From an uncultured Porphyromonadaceae bacterium (GTDB lineage Bacteria; Bacteroidota; Bacteroidia; Bacteroidales; Muribaculaceae): DNA of 6,557 bases. Shown in pieces: positions 1-6,557 of the stretch. Numbering within the stretch: position 1 is the first letter of the stretch; the number at the start of each line of letters is the position of its first letter. The notes below the pieces were generated by a model. That model was not told the DNA's origin. It saw only the letters and a program-made list of their open reading frames with translations, and did not search any database. The translations under genes and the position numbers were made by a program. The DNA is taken from NCBI GenBank assembly GCA_947175715.1, contig CAMWOD010000061.1:1-6557 (forward strand), in the 5' to 3' direction.

Positions 1-71
1 ACGAGAAATAGTTCGGAAGTACCCCGTGTAATGGTAATGGTGCGTCCGGTGGTCCAGTTGGCCTGTGCGCA
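1..71 (-). other. In-frame open continuation of the amylase past its TAG codon
   Basis: Reading on from the TAG (72-74) in the same frame gives 23 sense codons and no further stop before the window edge. The peptide begins CAQANWTTGRTI and ends TRGTSELFL. The pattern of an N-W, a G-R followed by alternating beta-strand residues, and a turn leading to E-L-x-L resembles the start of the C-terminal beta-sandwich (domain C) of Bacteroidota GH13 enzymes. It picks up where the interrupted protein stops, at the segment just after LRRNNPQMF. No frame change is needed, so a single base change at the TAG would restore a continuous gene. The resemblance is from family knowledge, not an alignment. The true end of the gene lies outside the window. 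Confidence 0.65.
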
Positions 72-2408
72 CTACAAGGCGGTGTAGGTTGACTGTTCAA
101 ACATCTGCGGGTTGTTGCGGCGCAGGTATATCAGCTCCTTGTACGATTGCATCAGCCCGGCGTTGTATTCATTGTCAAGATAGCTCCATATTACCTTCTT
201 GGGTGAAGTGTTGTTGCCGCCGTCGCTGTTTTTGGTGGTCTCGTCGGCACCAAATTCCTGAAATTGCCACAGCATGTGAGCGCCGGGGGTCATGAGCATC
301 TGTGCGGCTACCGAGCCGAGGCGTCGGGTCGACATATCTTCGTCACCCTTTATGCCGGTGGCTCCATACTGGGCCTGCTTGTAGGCCATGCGCTCTTCGT
401 CATGGCTTTCGGCGTAGCTCACTGTTGAGCCCCAGGTGCGTGAATCGAGGGGTGCGTAGAAGCGAGCGGTGTTGGATCCCGACTGGAATCCCATGGCAAA
501 CTGGCATGAGGCTTCGTTGATGTTGGCCCAGTTGAGCTCGCCATCCTTGGCCATATCGTTTTCTTCCTGAGCGCCGGCAAGATTCTCATTGATGAAGTAG
601 GCTGTAGGGGCTACCTTGCGCATGGCATCGTGTATAGTCTTCATGCGGGCTACTCGGGTGGCATTGTAGGCATTGGTGTTGGCCTCGGATGGAGCTGCCC
701 ATGTGTTGGTAGCCGGGTAGTATGTGTTGCCGTAAGAGTCATTGTTGCCAAGACCCTTTACAAGGTCGAAGCGGAAGCCATCGGCCTTATACTCGGTGAG
801 CCAGTACTGCACGCAGTCGGCCCATTGCTGAGCTACAAGCGGGTTGTCCTGATTCCAGTCGTTGAGCACGCTGTAGGCATGAGGCGCCGAGCCGTTGTAG
901 AATGGATTTTGAGCTATCTCGTACATTTGATACCAGGGGTGCAAGCCGTCTGACTGGTTGAAGACGATGTCGAGTATCACGGCCATGCCGCGGCGATGGC
1001 ACTCGTCAATGAGCATCTTGTAGTCGCGGGGAGTACCGTAGGCCTTGTCGGGAGCGAAATAGAAGTTGGTGTTGTATCCCCAGGAGTTGTTGCCGTTAAA
1101 CTCCATAATCGGTAGGAGCTCGATAGCGTTGACGCCGAGCGATTGCAGATAGTCGAGCTTGCCCATCACACCGGCTATCGTGCCATTGCCGTTGGCCTGA
1201 CCTTCGGTGCCGGTGAAATCGCGTATCAACAGCTCGTAAATCACCAGTTCGCTGGGATCGATGCGGTTGAATGTCTCGACATCCCATGTGTAGGATTCGC
1301 GTGAAGGGTTGTAAAGAGCCAGCGGCACACCCTGCACCTTACTTGCGGGATATGGTGGCAGATTGGGGAAAACCGTTGAGCTGATGTATTTATCATTCCA
1401 GGGGTCAAGCACCAGTCGGGCGTAAGGGTCGCCTACCGATGTTGTGCCATCGATGAGGTAATAATAAATGAAGTCTTGATCTTTGGGTATGTCGCGGCGT
1501 GTGATCCAGAAATATCGCTGACCCTGATAGTCCTGGTAGTGCATAGTGTTCTGGGTGAGTACGCTATAGTCGCTGAGGTTGTCGACCATCACTACGGTTT
1601 CTTTGTTGGGTGCGGCTATACAGAATGTCACTTCACCGTTGTTGCCGACAGTATAGCCCATCTTAGGCACTCCGCCGGGGAATGTCTGCGCTACCGATGG
1701 GGAGAGTGCGGCCACCTGGAGCTGGAGCTCGCGGAACTCGTTGCCCGACTGAGCCTGGGCAATTACCTTGTAAGTGCCGGCGGTGGGGAATACATATTGC
1801 CGCTTGAGCTCGGTTCCCGATGATATTTGGGCTATCGGCTCGGTGGAGGTGGAGTTGATGTATAGCTTGATAGATGCCGGCGATGTAGTGGCGGCGGTAA
1901 ATGTGATGGGTTCACCCACAAACACCTTGCCATCGGGGTCGGCCGTAAGCTGGGCTTGGAAACCCTCAGGGAGCACGTTGACGAAGATGTCGCCACCCGA
2001 CTCGGTTTTACCCTCCTTGGAGTTGTCGGCGGTGCGGAACACAAAGGCCAGCTTTGACACCTGCTCTGTTGAGGAAAGTCCGTAGTAGGAGTCGATAGAT
2101 GGTATGGTGAGTGTCCATGTGTTGTCGGCAACCCATGTCAACTCATATTTAGTGGAGTTGGTACCCCAGGTAGGAGCATGTTTCCAGTCGGTGTCGGAGG
2201 TAGAGAGGTTGGTGATAACACCAGTGTGAGCATATACCTTGGTCGGGGGCTTTACCCCCATCAGGCCTTTGTTGCCCATATCGGCGTGGTAGGTGATCAC
2301 GATGTTGGGTGTGGACTGCTGTATTACAGCAGGTTGGGTTGTGATGACCTGCGCTTGGGCTCCCAAGAATGAGGCAGCCATCACCATCAGCGAGTAAAAG
2401 TGTTTCAT
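72..2408 (-). CDS. Secreted GH13 alpha-amylase-family glycoside hydrolase, cut short by in-frame TAG
   Basis: Predicted exported enzyme hydrolysing alpha-1,4-glucans such as starch or glycogen fragments. Residues 1-20 form a signal peptide (Lys-His, hydrophobic core, cleavage near AQA-Q), with no lipobox cysteine. Residues about 25-150 form a beta-rich module, 155-235 an Ig-like module, and 245-340 a CBM48/E-set-like module. The GH13 barrel runs from about 385 to 745. Conserved regions: DIVFNQ at 480-485, GFRFDLVKG at 544-552 (nucleophile D548), FINENLAG at 605-612 (acid/base E608), ESHDEER at 667-673 (H669, D670). All three catalytic acids are present. The usual region I His is Gln485. The barrel's last helix is followed by only about 20 residues before TAG, so most of domain C is missing, although the frame continues open past the stop. 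The start is fixed by the signal peptide. The gene lies 74 bases after its upstream neighbour, behind a hairpin. Family assignment is firm; exact substrate and subfamily are unknown. Confidence 0.9.
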   Translation of the reverse strand: MKHFYSLMVMAASFLGAQAQVITTQPAVIQQSTPNIVITYHADMGNKGLMGVKPPTKVYAHTGVITNLSTSDTDWKHAPTWGTNSTKYELTWVADNTWTLTIPSIDSYYGLSSTEQVSKLAFVFRTADNSKEGKTESGGDIFVNVLPEGFQAQLTADPDGKVFVGEPITFTAATTSPASIKLYINSTSTEPIAQISSGTELKRQYVFPTAGTYKVIAQAQSGNEFRELQLQVAALSPSVAQTFPGGVPKMGYTVGNNGEVTFCIAAPNKETVVMVDNLSDYSVLTQNTMHYQDYQGQRYFWITRRDIPKDQDFIYYYLIDGTTSVGDPYARLVLDPWNDKYISSTVFPNLPPYPASKVQGVPLALYNPSRESYTWDVETFNRIDPSELVIYELLIRDFTGTEGQANGNGTIAGVMGKLDYLQSLGVNAIELLPIMEFNGNNSWGYNTNFYFAPDKAYGTPRDYKMLIDECHRRGMAVILDIVFNQSDGLHPWYQMYEIAQNPFYNGSAPHAYSVLNDWNQDNPLVAQQWADCVQYWLTEYKADGFRFDLVKGLGNNDSYGNTYYPATNTWAAPSEANTNAYNATRVARMKTIHDAMRKVAPTAYFINENLAGAQEENDMAKDGELNWANINEASCQFAMGFQSGSNTARFYAPLDSRTWGSTVSYAESHDEERMAYKQAQYGATGIKGDEDMSTRRLGSVAAQMLMTPGAHMLWQFQEFGADETTKNSDGGNNTSPKKVIWSYLDNEYNAGLMQSYKELIYLRRNNPQMFEQSTYTAL

Positions 2409-2413
2409 GCTAA

Positions 2414-2460
2414 AAAGGGTGTTGAAATTTCGGAACTATTCCAAAATTACAACACCCTTT
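2414..2460 (-). terminator. Long hairpin with U-tract between the glycosidase and amylase genes
   Basis: Perfect 11-base arms (2414-2424 and 2450-2460, AAAGGGTGTTG / CAACACCCTTT) enclose a further 5-bp and a 4-bp stem closing on a 3-base loop at 2436-2438. As minus-strand RNA, 21 of 22 positions pair: one apparent mismatch (2431/2443) becomes a G-U wobble, leaving a single U-U mismatch (2425/2449). On the opposite strand the wobble would be C-A, so the structure suits minus-strand RNA. The 3' arm runs into five U residues (2416-2412). This fits a rho-independent terminator 22 bases after the glycosidase stop. It also ends only five bases before the amylase start codon, so in a read-through transcript it would cover the ribosome landing area. 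A DNA operator dyad is an alternative. Confidence 0.7.
2442..2449 (-). promoter_or_regulatory. Candidate -7 box (TAATTTTG) for the amylase gene
   Basis: TAATTTTG on the minus strand matches the Bacteroidota -7 consensus TAnnTTTG exactly and lies 33 bases before the amylase ATG. No TTTG is seen at the expected -33 position (around 2470), so the promoter would be half-consensus or activator-dependent. The predicted start point, a few bases downstream, falls near the hairpin loop (about 2437). A transcript from here would lack the hairpin's 5' arm. Confidence 0.45.
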
Positions 2461-2482
2461 AGGCTGTAAGGTTCTATGAAGG

Positions 2483-4897
2483 TCAGAGTTTAACTTTGTA
2501 GGCGCGAGAGCCTTGGCGCACTATGTAGATAGCGCCGGGCTGAGGTGAGGCTATGCGCATGCCCTGCAGGTTGTAGTACTCGCAGGGTGTATTGGGGTCG
2601 ATTGCCCCTTCTCCGGGCTGCAGAGGAAGCTGCTCTACCGACGAATAGCCGTTGTATATTGTGGCAAAGTCGTTGATGGTGAGCGAGCCGGTACCAGCGC
2701 CACTCATCGACATGGCCATGTTGTTGAGTAGCAGTGGGTAGGTATTGGGGCTGTTGGCATCGAAGTAGTCGGCGATGTTGAATGTAAGCACATTGGGAGC
2801 GCCGGCTTTGAGGTTTTCGGCCTTAATGTTGACAGCGCGCTGTGAGCCGGGGGTAATGTTGAGCGTCACGCTTGTCACGTCAACTCCGGTTGACTGCAGT
2901 GTGAGAGTCAGTGCGTCGGGGATACTCCAGAGGCGCACCGGGGTCTTGGCGGTGAGTGTGAGGCGCGGGTTGCGGGTGGTGGTGATGTTGTAGGCCACTT
3001 CAAGACCCTGGTTGGTGCTCTTTACCTCGGTGCCAGTGCCACCCCCTGAGATTTTCCAGGCCGAGGCGTCGGTGGACTGAGGCAGAGGCATCACTTTGTC
3101 TTTGGGGCACTCCACGGTGAGCTTTACGTTGCCGGTGAAATCACCCACCGATGCTGTAACGGTGGCTTCGCCATCGCTCACGCCTTTTACCTTGCCAAGT
3201 TCGTCGACTGTGGCCACGCCAGTGTTGTCGACTGCCCATGACATGGCTTGCGGAGCAAGGGGCATCATATCGTTGCCCACGTGAGCGTAGGTGTTGATGG
3301 GCCATTGGCGTATATTGTCGATAAGCATCTCAGATGCCTCGAAGCTTACCTCCTGAGCCACGATGACATTGACAGGCACGGTGGCTGTGATTGAGCCGTA
3401 GGTGGCGGTAAGGGCATGGCATCCCGAGCCATCGGTGAGTACCGACAGGCCGTCGTCGGTGACATGGCCAAGCGCCTCGGGAGCCGACAGTGTGTAATTC
3501 TTCACATCCATATCGATGAGCTGCCCATACTTGTTGTAGCCGTAGATCACAGGAGTGTAGATGCCATATTGAGGTGACTTCACGGCCCAGTCGGCAAATC
3601 GTATTTCGGCGATCTCTTTATCGGCAGGAGCTTGGAGCACGGCGAACAGGCCAGAACCAACGGCACGTTCGGCACCGTCGCTGGGGGTATTGACAATGCC
3701 TGGCTTCTCAAGCCACATCATCGTAGAGCCGCCACCGTCGAAGTTGACAGCGTCGACGCAACCCATGGCTGCCATCATCTCGGCGCCCTGGGGGTAGGAG
3801 CAGCCGGTATTGGCCGAGGTTTTGCCATCGACCACGCACCATATCATGCGGGTGCGGTCTTTGTCATAGCCCACCATGGTGCGGGGGTACTCGCCGTCGC
3901 GCGAGTTGATGAATCGGTTGGCGGTAAGCACAGCCTCGCCATTGCGCAGCAAGGTTACATCGCCTCCCACTACCTCCTTTACATCGGGAGCGAGGTTGTC
4001 GAACGTGGGTAGTTTCAGACCGATGTGCAGGGTGATAACGTCGCCCACGTTGAGTTTCGACAAGTCGATTTTGGCTTTGGTGTTGGCGGCGAGCACAGCA
4101 CCGTTGCGAGGTATGGGGGCGTGTCCGGTGGTGTGCACACCCTTGGTGACCACAAGTCGCACGTCGGAGTTGATGCCCCACTGCTCACCCTCGGCAAGAG
4201 CAAGTGTCACCTCATTCCATCCGGCTGCTGATCCGGTGTATTTGCCGCGGTGTTCGTTGTAGAGCACTACGTCGGAGGCATCGCTTTCGGCATCGCGGCG
4301 GGCGTCGTCGCGGCGGGCGAAGTTAACGCCGTAGAGGGTTGCAGTCTTGCCGTCGGGAAGAGTCACAGTGTTGTTGAGCACAGTCTGGTCGCACCACATG
4401 CCCCAATTGCGGTCCATGATCCATGCGTCAACATGGTTGTCGTGGTCTACGTTGTCGCTCAGGGCCATCTGTGAGCCGGTGCAAGCGGTCATATTGGGGT
4501 AGCCGAGCATGCCGGGGGTTGACGACCATGTGATGAAGAAGTCGCCATTGATCGCGGCGAGGTATTGATTCTGGGCATCGGTGTGACGCTGAGCCACGGT
4601 GGTCATCTTTTCGGATGTGTGTACCGAATCCTTACCCAAGTGCATGCGCAGGTCGAGGCCACCGTTGCGGGCCGCTGCGATGTCGATGTCAATCACGTCG
4701 ACATTGAAGTGCTTGTTGGAGCGTGTCTGTGACTGATAGTAGAGTTTGGAATAAGTCATGCCGGGGCCTGCCTTGTAATGACGGATGGTGTCGACATCGA
4801 ATGCTTCACCCCTAAGGGTGTGTACCGTCGAGCCTGCAGCCATCGGAGCGATGGCTATTGCCATTGTGGCGGCCAGGAATAGAGGTAGTTGTTTCAT
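2483..4897 (-). CDS. Secreted phosphodiester glycosidase (NAGPA-type) with Ig-like domain and C-terminal tail
   Basis: Predicted exported hydrolase of the NAGPA/phosphodiester glycosidase family, which removes a sugar from a sugar-phosphate diester; the bacterial substrate cannot be read from sequence. Residues 1-22 are a signal peptide with likely cleavage after AAG and no lipobox. The catalytic domain spans about 110-420: INGDFF at 116-121, PRTMVGYD at 338-345, MIWCVVDGKT at 351-360, and the hallmark NFDGGGSTMM at 385-394. Residues about 515-596 form a bacterial Ig-like (BIG2-type) domain (WAVDNTGVATVDELGKVKGV, 554-573). Residues 610-750 are a beta-rich segment I cannot name. Residues 774-804 (YYNLQGMRI, then GAIYIVRQG and a basic end) resemble the C-terminal tails of secreted Bacteroidota proteins related to Por/type IX sorting signals. 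The stop is TGA. It starts 39 bases after the glutamine synthetase gene with no visible terminator between, so co-transcription is possible. Family is firm; substrate and surface location are inferred. Confidence 0.88.
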   Translation of the reverse strand: MKQLPLFLAATMAIAIAPMAAGSTVHTLRGEAFDVDTIRHYKAGPGMTYSKLYYQSQTRSNKHFNVDVIDIDIAAARNGGLDLRMHLGKDSVHTSEKMTTVAQRHTDAQNQYLAAINGDFFITWSSTPGMLGYPNMTACTGSQMALSDNVDHDNHVDAWIMDRNWGMWCDQTVLNNTVTLPDGKTATLYGVNFARRDDARRDAESDASDVVLYNEHRGKYTGSAAGWNEVTLALAEGEQWGINSDVRLVVTKGVHTTGHAPIPRNGAVLAANTKAKIDLSKLNVGDVITLHIGLKLPTFDNLAPDVKEVVGGDVTLLRNGEAVLTANRFINSRDGEYPRTMVGYDKDRTRMIWCVVDGKTSANTGCSYPQGAEMMAAMGCVDAVNFDGGGSTMMWLEKPGIVNTPSDGAERAVGSGLFAVLQAPADKEIAEIRFADWAVKSPQYGIYTPVIYGYNKYGQLIDMDVKNYTLSAPEALGHVTDDGLSVLTDGSGCHALTATYGSITATVPVNVIVAQEVSFEASEMLIDNIRQWPINTYAHVGNDMMPLAPQAMSWAVDNTGVATVDELGKVKGVSDGEATVTASVGDFTGNVKLTVECPKDKVMPLPQSTDASAWKISGGGTGTEVKSTNQGLEVAYNITTTRNPRLTLTAKTPVRLWSIPDALTLTLQSTGVDVTSVTLNITPGSQRAVNIKAENLKAGAPNVLTFNIADYFDANSPNTYPLLLNNMAMSMSGAGTGSLTINDFATIYNGYSSVEQLPLQPGEGAIDPNTPCEYYNLQGMRIASPQPGAIYIVRQGSRAYKVKL

Positions 4898-4936
4898 GTT
4901 AAGTGTTATTATTGTAATTGTTTATAATTTCAAAAA
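4898..4936 (-). other. A/T-rich spacer with A-rich start region of the glycosidase gene
   Basis: These 39 bases are almost entirely A/T on the coding strand, and the ATG is preceded by AATAATAACACTTAAC. There is no Shine-Dalgarno motif, as is usual in Bacteroidota where A-rich upstream sequence aids initiation. No stable hairpin is visible, so nothing here argues for termination after glutamine synthetase. A near promoter box at 4931-4939 has one base too many to match TAnnTTTG. Confidence 0.5.
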
Positions 4937-6439
4937 TTAGCAATGCAGGTAGCGCTTCACCAGCACAAGCATCTTGTGGGGATCGGTGAGTGCTGCATCG
5001 GCCTCGGCCTGGTCGTAGCTGCGCAGCCGGGCGATAATACCGTCGATCATGCCGGCAGAGAACACGCCTCCCTCCTCGAATATCTTGCGGCTCTTGTCAA
5101 GGCAGCTCGCCGAGTCGGCGCAGTTGACGGGGAGTTGGGCCAGCGAGTTGAGGCGCTGAGCATTTTCGGGGGCATGGATGTTGACGTCGACATAGCAGCG
5201 GCTTGCCACCTCGAGCGCATCAGCCATCTCAAAGCCGTGGCGCAGCGCTACAGCCAGTCCTGCCAGCAGCTGGTAAACGTCGGCTGAGCCGTCGGCCGAT
5301 CGGATTTCAACCGTCTGCTTGGCCGAAGCATCGATGTCGGCGCCTGTTGAGCCGGGGTTGACCACGGCGCACATGTCGCGCTTAGTATTCCATCCCAGCG
5401 GCACGCGTACCAGCACCGAGCGGTTGCGGTCGCCCCAGCACACATTGGTCGGAGCCTCCTGGTGAGGCACGAGGCGGAAGTAGCTGGTGGGGTTGGTGTT
5501 GCCGAAAGCTGTTATCGCAGGGGCAAGATCCATCAGTCCGGCGATACCGCGGCGTGCTACGTCGCTGAGTGAGCCGTCGGGGTTTACCATCATGTTGTGG
5601 CCATCCTTGTCGACAATGCGCATGTGGATGTGCAGCCCTGAGCCAGCTTTGCCGGTGGTGATTTTAGGGGCGAATGTCACGTCGTAACCCTCTTGATGGG
5701 CCAGGTTGCGTATCACCCATTTGGCCAGTGCGAGCTGATCGGCGGCATCCTCGGCGTCGACCGGAAGAAACTCGATCTCATTCTGCTCATAGTTTGTGCC
5801 GTCGAGGGTGAAGTTGCCCACTTCGGAGTGTCCGTATTTGATCTGACCACCGGTAGCGGCGATATAGCTCATGCATCGTGTGCGGAAGTTGCCGAATTTG
5901 GCAAACGGGGCCGACTCGTGGTAGCCATGCTGGTCGTCGGCAGGGAATTGTCCGCTGTCGGGAGCTATCACGTAATATTCGAGCTCTCCCATCGCCTGAA
6001 ATCGATAGCCGGTGACTCGGGTGAACTCGCTGCATGCCTTATGCAGCGTGTACTCGGGAGCCGACTCAAGAGGATTGCCATCCTTGTCGAAGAATGAGCA
6101 AAGCATCGTGAGCGTGGGTATCGTGGCAAAGGGGTCGACAAAGGCGGTGCTGAACCGCGGCAGCACATACAGGTCGCTGCTGCCCGCCGATATGAAGGGG
6201 AAGAGCGACGAGCCGTCGACCCGCTCACCCAGCGATAGTATAGTTTCGAGATATTCGAGGTTGTTGATTACGAAATTGAGGGTTTTGAGCCTGCCGTCGC
6301 CGGCCGGATACATGAAGTTGACCATCTCGATACCGTTGTTGGTGATGAAATCAACAATATCGGCCTTAGTGAATTGCCGTGGCATTTTCTGCAAATAGCT
6401 CACCACAGCATTTTTGCTCATAGCGATTTGCGCGTTCAT
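4937..6439 (-). CDS. glnA: Glutamine synthetase, type I-like
   Basis: Cytoplasmic enzyme making glutamine from glutamate, ammonia and ATP. An N-terminal beta-grasp region (about 25-125) holds the catalytic aspartates contributed across the subunit interface: VDGSS (D75) and SSDLYVLP (D89). The C-terminal domain has GELEYY (E152, E154), SEV and QNEIE (E206, E221), GSGLHIH (H270), SYFRLV (R322), HQEAP (E328), NRSVLVRVP (R340, R345) and VEIRS (E378, R380). These correspond to the metal, ammonia, glutamate and ATP ligands of the Escherichia coli enzyme, so it should be active. At 500 residues it is longer than typical bacterial GSI (about 440-470), mainly through extra residues between E206 and E221 and between R345 and E378. 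The adenylylation motif (NLYDLP) is absent. ATG at 6439 is chosen; an in-frame ATG at residue 7 is possible. The stop is TAA. A member of the GS fold with another substrate cannot be excluded. Confidence 0.9.
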   Translation of the reverse strand: MNAQIAMSKNAVVSYLQKMPRQFTKADIVDFITNNGIEMVNFMYPAGDGRLKTLNFVINNLEYLETILSLGERVDGSSLFPFISAGSSDLYVLPRFSTAFVDPFATIPTLTMLCSFFDKDGNPLESAPEYTLHKACSEFTRVTGYRFQAMGELEYYVIAPDSGQFPADDQHGYHESAPFAKFGNFRTRCMSYIAATGGQIKYGHSEVGNFTLDGTNYEQNEIEFLPVDAEDAADQLALAKWVIRNLAHQEGYDVTFAPKITTGKAGSGLHIHMRIVDKDGHNMMVNPDGSLSDVARRGIAGLMDLAPAITAFGNTNPTSYFRLVPHQEAPTNVCWGDRNRSVLVRVPLGWNTKRDMCAVVNPGSTGADIDASAKQTVEIRSADGSADVYQLLAGLAVALRHGFEMADALEVASRCYVDVNIHAPENAQRLNSLAQLPVNCADSASCLDKSRKIFEEGGVFSAGMIDGIIARLRSYDQAEADAALTDPHKMLVLVKRYLHC

Positions 6440-6482
6440 GGTCAGGTATTACTTAGAAATGAGGTTAATTTTTTATTTTCGT

Positions 6483-6505
6483 TCAATGTCAATGCCTTTG
6501 AGGCA
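6483..6505 (-). other. Short repeat and small hairpin in the glutamine synthetase leader
   Basis: The predicted leader contains a 4-bp stem with a 5-base loop (TGCC-TCAAA-GGCA, 6505-6493), overlapping by two bases a tandem CATTGA CATTGA (6494-6483). The elements are small and may be chance. They sit just downstream of the predicted start point, where a regulator or leader structure could act. No known glutamine or nitrogen riboswitch pattern was recognised. Confidence 0.25.
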
Positions 6506-6514
6506 CAGGGGATG

Positions 6515-6546
6515 CAAATTTACCCAAAACTTCTCCGCGCCCCAAA
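6515..6546 (-). promoter_or_regulatory. Bacteroidota-type promoter of the glutamine synthetase gene
   Basis: On the minus strand TTTG (6546-6543) is followed after 20 bases by TAAATTTG (6522-6515). Both match the Bacteroidota primary sigma factor consensus (TTTG at -33, TAnnTTTG at -7) at a typical spacing. Transcription would start near 6510, leaving a leader of about 70 bases before the ATG. This is the best promoter candidate in the window and may also drive the downstream glycosidase gene. Confidence 0.7.
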
Positions 6547-6557
6547 TTTTCCCCTAC

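Noticed and set aside
72..80. Frameshift as the cause of the short amylase
   Set aside because: The frame is the same on both sides of the TAG and the downstream peptide is plausible, so a substitution explains it without any insertion or deletion.
1476..2085. Plus-strand frames of 115 and 103 codons inside the amylase gene
   Set aside because: They overlap each other and the conserved amylase frame, and their compositions look like reverse-complement coding sequence.
3876..4262. 128-codon plus-strand frame inside the glycosidase gene, with overlapping frames at 3632-4012
   Set aside because: Antisense shadow of the catalytic domain, with no domain, promoter or start-site evidence.
4931..4939. 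TAATTTTTG as a promoter box for the glycosidase gene
   Set aside because: It has three bases between TA and TTTG instead of two, overlaps the preceding stop codon, and lacks a TTTG at the -33 position.
5693..6097. 134-codon open frame on the plus strand inside the glutamine synthetase gene
   Set aside because: Lies wholly antisense to a strongly conserved gene. The predicted protein has no recognisable domain, and long antisense frames are expected in G/C-rich coding sequence.
2483..6439. A functional operon linking glutamine synthetase to the two secreted hydrolases
   Set aside because: Shared strand and a short gap allow co-transcription of the first two genes, but no pathway link is visible and the hairpin at 2414-2460 separates the third.
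6440..6557. Riboswitch or glutamine-responsive RNA before glutamine synthetase
   Set aside because: The leader after the predicted start is only about 70 bases with a 4-bp stem, and no known riboswitch core is recognisable.

Overview
The window carries three genes, all read right to left on the minus strand, and reads like a chromosome segment of a gut Bacteroidota bacterium, probably order Bacteroidales and possibly a Muribaculaceae-type genome. This rests on three things. The promoter elements match the Bacteroidota TTTG / TAnnTTTG consensus. Gene starts are preceded by A/T-rich sequence rather than Shine-Dalgarno motifs. The proteins have a Bacteroidota character: a secreted multi-domain GH13 amylase, a secreted phosphodiester glycosidase with a Por-like C-terminal tail, and a 500-residue Bacteroidota-style glutamine synthetase. 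The family or genus is an inference.

In transcription order: a 118-base upstream region (6557-6440) holds a well-formed promoter. The glutamine synthetase gene follows (6439-4937) with a complete set of active-site residues. After a 39-base A/T-rich gap comes a secreted phosphodiester glycosidase (4897-2483; NAGPA-type catalytic domain, bacterial Ig-like domain, C-terminal tail). A 74-base gap (2482-2409) then contains a 47-base near-perfect hairpin with a TAnnTTTG promoter box inside it. Last is a secreted GH13 alpha-amylase-family enzyme (2408-72). Gene 1 probably acts outside the cytoplasm on alpha-glucans and gene 2 on a sugar phosphodiester. Glutamine synthetase is cytoplasmic nitrogen assimilation. 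The three share a strand, but nothing in the sequence shows a shared pathway.

Two things deserve attention. First, the amylase reading frame is cut by a TAG codon at 72-74, yet the same frame stays open for all 23 remaining codons to the window edge and keeps encoding a plausible GH13 C-terminal beta-domain. This looks like a point nonsense change (or a base error, or recoding) rather than the natural end. Second, the hairpin ends five bases before the amylase start codon, runs into a U-tract, and overlaps a consensus promoter box. It could terminate transcripts from the upstream gene while letting the amylase be made only from its own promoter. No mobile element, CRISPR array, tRNA or rRNA was seen, and no clearly new multi-gene system.
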